64,000 nt of DNA from Casuarina equisetifolia. Its lineage: Eukaryota > Streptophyta > Magnoliopsida > Fagales > Casuarinaceae. The stretch covers positions 14,323,583-14,387,582 of the forward strand of contig CM052359.1 of NCBI GenBank assembly GCA_028551475.1, written 5' to 3'. A program made the position numbers and the translations under genes. Shown piece by piece: positions 59,692-64,000 of the stretch; within the stretch, counting starts at the first letter, position 1, and every line of letters begins with the position of its first letter. The notes beneath the pieces are model-generated. The model saw nothing but the letters and a program-made list of their open reading frames with translations. It was not told where the DNA came from and searched no databases.

Positions 59692-61429
59692 TATTGGATC
59701 CTTTAGCAACCTAAGAAAGGGAGTGAATTAGGTTGATAAAAAATAATGTTGTCTTTTTCATTTTTCTTGTGTTAAGCAATTAAGGCAACAAGCAAGATTA
59801 TAACAAAAACATGCACACAACAACAAACATACAAGAACACAATTTTTGGTAGGTGGTTCAGCCCAAGCCACCTCAACACCTACTCCACCCCACTCTAGCA
59901 ACTTACTAAAGTCACTTTCCAATCAATTAACTAATTGATTACAAAGGTATCCAAACCCTTACAAGGGATAACCAATCCCTCAAACCTGATTAAAAATTAA
60001 AATATTAGAACTAGGCTTCTACAAAGTATACAAGATTTAAATTCAGAAGCATCTAATAGATGCTACTAGGCTATTACAAAGTGATTTGGACAAAAGCCCC
60101 AAATTCGTTCAAATCTTAGCTTTGTCTACTTGTTGAAAATCAACTCAATAATATAGTATATTAAAGTACAAATTGATTCTCTAACAAACAAGTAATAAGC
60201 TCATAATTTAGTCACCCAATGAAGAACAAATTGATTCTCTAACAAATAAGTAATAAGCTTAGAATATAGTCACCCAATGAAGAACAAATTCGTAAGTTGG
60301 ATGAACTTGAATGAAGTGTATGAGATGCTTGAGATGAGCTTGCTTTCTCTATGATTTTTGGCCAACCAAGTAATGGAGAAGATAATGCACTTAAATAGCA
60401 TCAAATAGACTGACCTCTCATTTCCAAAGAGACGTTTTAACACCTCTAAGCACCATCACATCTTTTTCCCATTGGAGCTGTTTCTCCTTCTCTTCTCTGT
60501 CCATTTTTGAGATGTTAGGAGGGCTAGAAAAGAGTTGGTCATTCTATCCCTAAGTTATTCAAAATCGAGTTCCAAAATGCCACTATTTTGTCTAGATTTT
60601 AAGTTACTAATTTGGAGCTTCACAGATCAAAAAATAGATTACCAGGTTGAGTTTCTGGGTCTCTCTTGAATCCTTTTTAATTCTCTTCAATCTTAAATCA
60701 AATTATTGTGGGTGCTTCACAGGTTGATAGGTCACCTTCTTGCTTACAAAAGCCCTCTAAAATTTTCTCTGAAAACTCTCTAATCTACTTCCAATTTCTC
60801 TTTTGAGCAGTTAAGGCACAAACTTGAAGAACTCTTCAATTTCTTCAAATTAATCCTTTATGAGCAATGGGTCTTCAATTTTTCTTCACATAATTTTCCC
60901 CTTCTCTGTTAGCTTTTCAACAAGCCAATTTTTTAGCTTGATCAAATTTAAAATCAGTGTCCAAATTTAGTGGTGAAGTCATGGCATCGCGGGTTGAGCT
61001 AGATCGAGCTAGGTCAAGGTCATGAATGTGGTCAGGGGTCGTGCCTTCTATCAGGTTGTGCTCTTGGACCTAGGTCACAAGTCAGGCCTTTAGATCGTGG
61101 GTCACAAGCTGGGTCTCATTCACGTGGGCTCGCACTTGATATCTAGGTCACGCGGGCTTAACTGGTTATGGGTTATGCCTCTCTAGACTAGGTCGCATGC
61201 TTATGCAAGTTAGGTTGCATGAGTCTGACTTACAAACTAGGCTCATTCACACGAGCTTTGCTCATTTTTAACCTAATTTCCTACATACAATTTTTAGTAT
61301 TATTTTTCTAATAAAAACCTATTAAATAAATAATTAAACAATGATTATAATATTCTTATATTATAATTCCTATTTTTTCCATCATTAAAGTGTTAATATA
61401 TTCCAATATTATTAAAATATATTCCAATA
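59692..61429 (-). repeat. Solo LTR (related to family 3) in the right-edge Copia
   Basis: Flanked by a perfect 5-bp duplication GTATG (59687-59691 and 61430-61434), with inverted ends TATTGG...CCAATA. Near its left end it shows the AAGAAAGGGAGTGAATTAGG block that corresponds to the GGGGGTTGAATT block of the other LTRs. The stretch 60990-61260 is full of GGTCAC/GGTCGC motifs, matching in reverse the GTGACC array at 30940-31170. Confidence 0.88.
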
Positions 61430-63199
61430 GTATGTTGGAATTTAAAGGGATATAATGTGCTATGAGTTTGGTCTAATTAGATTGGTCTATACACCTAAAG
61501 ATGGTGGATTATGATAGATTAGAATATTCTCATGGCTACTACTATGTAGAGATTTTACAATTACTTATCATGATTTTGCCCAAAGGTGTTTCATGATAAA
61601 GTATGTGAATTCTTTTTTGGTATGTTCATATGGTTTTAAATTCATACCATACTCACATTACTGACCTTGTGTTGATTTGAATTTAGTCACCATTTCTGTC
61701 AACAAAACTTAATTATTATTGAGATTTATATGGGGTCTTACTTTTAATGTGGAAGGAAGACAAAGTTTTCAATGAATATGGCATATGTAGGTTTTGCCTA
61801 AGTTATGGATAAACTAATGGATTACATTGATTAAAATAGTGAGGATATGTTAGTACATTCTATATGCTGAAGAATAGTTGCATTTATATATTGTCCATGA
61901 AAGGGTTAAATTAAAATCACCATAAGAGTGATTTATCTATTGATTGCAATATTAAAAAATCTACAAATTTAGTGGTTATAAATGTATTAGAAACCTTATC
62001 AAATACTCCAATTAAAATTTTTCTACATTCTACTAAAGATTAATGGTTATAAATGTATTAGAAACTTTATTAGAAGGTTGATAGATTCTTAAACCAAGTT
62101 CTAATGCTAGTAAAAGTAAAGGTCAAAATTTTATCCTCATAAAGATACTCACAATACCATTAAGGATTTTGAGTCATCTAGCAAAGCGTTAGGGGTTATG
62201 AGATCATCCTTAAGGAGGATAGTAATTGTAGCTTCTTATGTAAGAAGAAGGGTCACATGAAGAAAGAAACAAAAGCCTAAAGATGATAGTTTTTTGGCAT
62301 TTGTTTATGGATTTAATTTATCTTAAGTCACATCAAGTTCTTGGTGGCTAGATACTAGTGTAGCTAACCATGTTATTTTTACCATTTGAAGATTCATAGA
62401 TAAGAGGAAGCTAAACAAAAAGAAACTAACATTTATAGTTAGGAATAAACAAGTGGACATAAAATTTATGGGAGAATTTATTTATTTTTAATTCTAGACT
62501 CTCATTTTTCAAATGATGTTGAAAAATATTTTTTATGTACTATTTTTAAGGTATTTTGGTTTTAGTTTTTAGTTTTGGAGTGTGGTAACCTTTTTTAGAC
62601 AAAAATCTTTATGGTTGATTTGTTAATTTAAATAAAATTGGTTACTACATTTTGTCTTGTAAGTTGTATAGATTGTGTCTAACTTCCAATGATACATTTT
62701 TTCTTTTTTACTATTGAGAAAATTGTTCCTAAAAGACTTTTATTCAAGGAATAGTCTTACACATTATGGCATAAAAGGCTTGGTCACATCTCAAGAGAAT
62801 AATAGAAAGGCTAATAAAGTTTGACATTCAGCCTACTCTTAAAGATGATCTAGAGATTTATGTAGATTGTGATAGAGTTACTAACCAAAATAAAGAAATG
62901 GTCTACAGTCTAAAGTTCTAAACTATTAGAGGTTATAAATGTGGATACTAGTGACTCATATACAACAACACTATCTAGAAATGTCTATTTTAATACATTC
63001 ATAAATAATTTTTCTCACAATGCTTATATGTACTTAATTTAGAAAAGAGTTCAAATCTCTTGAAGAAATTTAAAGACCTTAAGGCTAAGGTTGAGAAAAA
63101 ATTAAGAAAGAATATGGATTAGGGTGGTGAGTATTATGGTGTATATGGTGATGCTAGTTAGGTTAAAGACCCATTTACCAAGAAGATTCTAAGATAATT

Positions 63200-63223
63200 G
63201 ACCAATTGGCCAATTGGCCAATT
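63200..63223. repeat. (CCAATTGG)3 palindromic tandem repeat
   Basis: Three perfect head-to-tail copies of the self-complementary octamer CCAATTGG. It lies inside the decayed integrase region of the right-edge Copia. Confidence 0.97.
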
Positions 63224-64000
63224 GGGATGCCCAGGAATCCAAAGAAAGTGGTATAGCCAATGAGTGTAATTGTGTTCTTATGAATATGATAAGGACTATG
63301 CTTAGGTGGGACTAATTTACATAGTTTCGTATAAGGAGAAACTTTGTAAATAACATTTTATATCTTTGATCATGATCCTACTTGAGCTATTTCACTTATT
63401 CTTTTCAAGTTATGCACTAAAAGTATACCCAATCTTAAACATTATAAAGTGTAAGATCTCCTATAGAAATAAAGTTATACAATCTAACCCTAAACAAGTA
63501 GAAATGAAGGACTATATTTATTTTGAAATAAAGTTATCTTATGTCTTACTTGTATCATTTGAAGGGATATTGATTTTAAAACCCTAAGAAAGGTTCTAAG
63601 GTTATGAATTATAAATAGTAAAGTTCTTAGAACTCAGTATAGTAGAGTAAGATGTATGTAGAGATTATAACACTAAGGTTGAGACCTAATTAATGATCAA
63701 GTCCTAACTAAGGTCCCACAAGTCTAGGATCTTATTGCAATATTTCTACTTAGGAAACCTAGTAGGTAAAGAAGATTGGTTGTTCATTCAGATTATTTGG
63801 TATATTTAGGAAAACATGACTACAATATTGGTATCATAATGGACCAATTACTTATAAGGATGCTATTTCTAGTCCTCAATTGGATCTATGGTTAAATCCA
63901 ATGAATGGTGAAATGTAATTCATGAAGCATAATGGTATTTGATATTTTGTTGAATTGTCTAAAGGTAACAAACTTATTGATTACAAATAGATATATAAAT

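Larger units (their letters stand above)
57736..64000 (+). mobile_element. Old Ty1/Copia element running off the right edge
   Basis: It has a 5' LTR (57736 to about 58190), the primer site TGGTATTAGAGCC (58191-58203), a long leader, then coding remnants: a zinc knuckle (about 62230-62275, CKKKGHMKKE), protease region (about 62340-62480, FLVARY/WWLDT-like), pre-integrase (about 62760-62890, TLWHKRLGHI-like), integrase scraps (to about 63330) and the start of RT (about 63760 to the edge, YNIGIIMD, then LSKGNKLIDYK-like). A solo LTR at 59692-61429 splits its leader or gag region. It is very old, with dozens of disruptions, and its 3' end is outside the window. Confidence 0.8.

Overview
This is nuclear DNA of a flowering plant, most likely a eudicot. 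One host gene has many short exons with GT-AG introns, and the rest is AT-rich sequence packed with Ty1/Copia and Ty3/Gypsy retroelements whose primer sites match initiator Met-tRNA (TGGTATCAGAGC-like). The species cannot be fixed from the sequence alone.

Host genes. The only intact gene I can support is on the plus strand at 35324-43992. It has 17 exons and encodes a predicted 602-residue guanylate-binding-protein-like large GTPase with a hydrophobic N-terminus and hydrophobic C-terminal segments. One exon is only 7 nt long. A second host-derived piece is a broken 3' fragment of a 3-ketoacyl-CoA synthase gene (3504-4020, minus).

Retroelements, left to right. A minus-strand Copia runs off the left edge (1-2996). 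A solo LTR lies at 4272-5927. An old plus-strand Copia (about 6303-19440) carries a solo-LTR-like insertion (9370-11071) and a complete-length Gypsy element with both LTRs (11933-17850). A second old Copia (22606-33799) carries three solo LTRs (25759-27386, 28290-29881, 30628-32480). Right of the host gene are a short two-LTR Copia derivative (45515-47600), a Copia gag scrap (about 47620-48120), a minus-strand Gypsy (48648 to about 54086) holding a solo LTR (49452-50350), a Copia 3' remnant (54087 to about 56295), and a further Copia (57736 to beyond 64000) holding another solo LTR (59692-61429). Most of these insertions still show a 5-bp target duplication, so the nesting order can be read directly.

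How it fits together. The host gene sits in an island of roughly 11 kb (about 33.8-45.5 kb) free of recognised retroelements. Several of the long LTRs carry short tandem repeats inside them. I found no CRISPR array, tRNA, rRNA or new enzymatic system; the strongest points of interest are the 7-nt microexon, the odd membrane layout of the GTPase, the nested layers, and the repeat arrays in LTRs and leaders.
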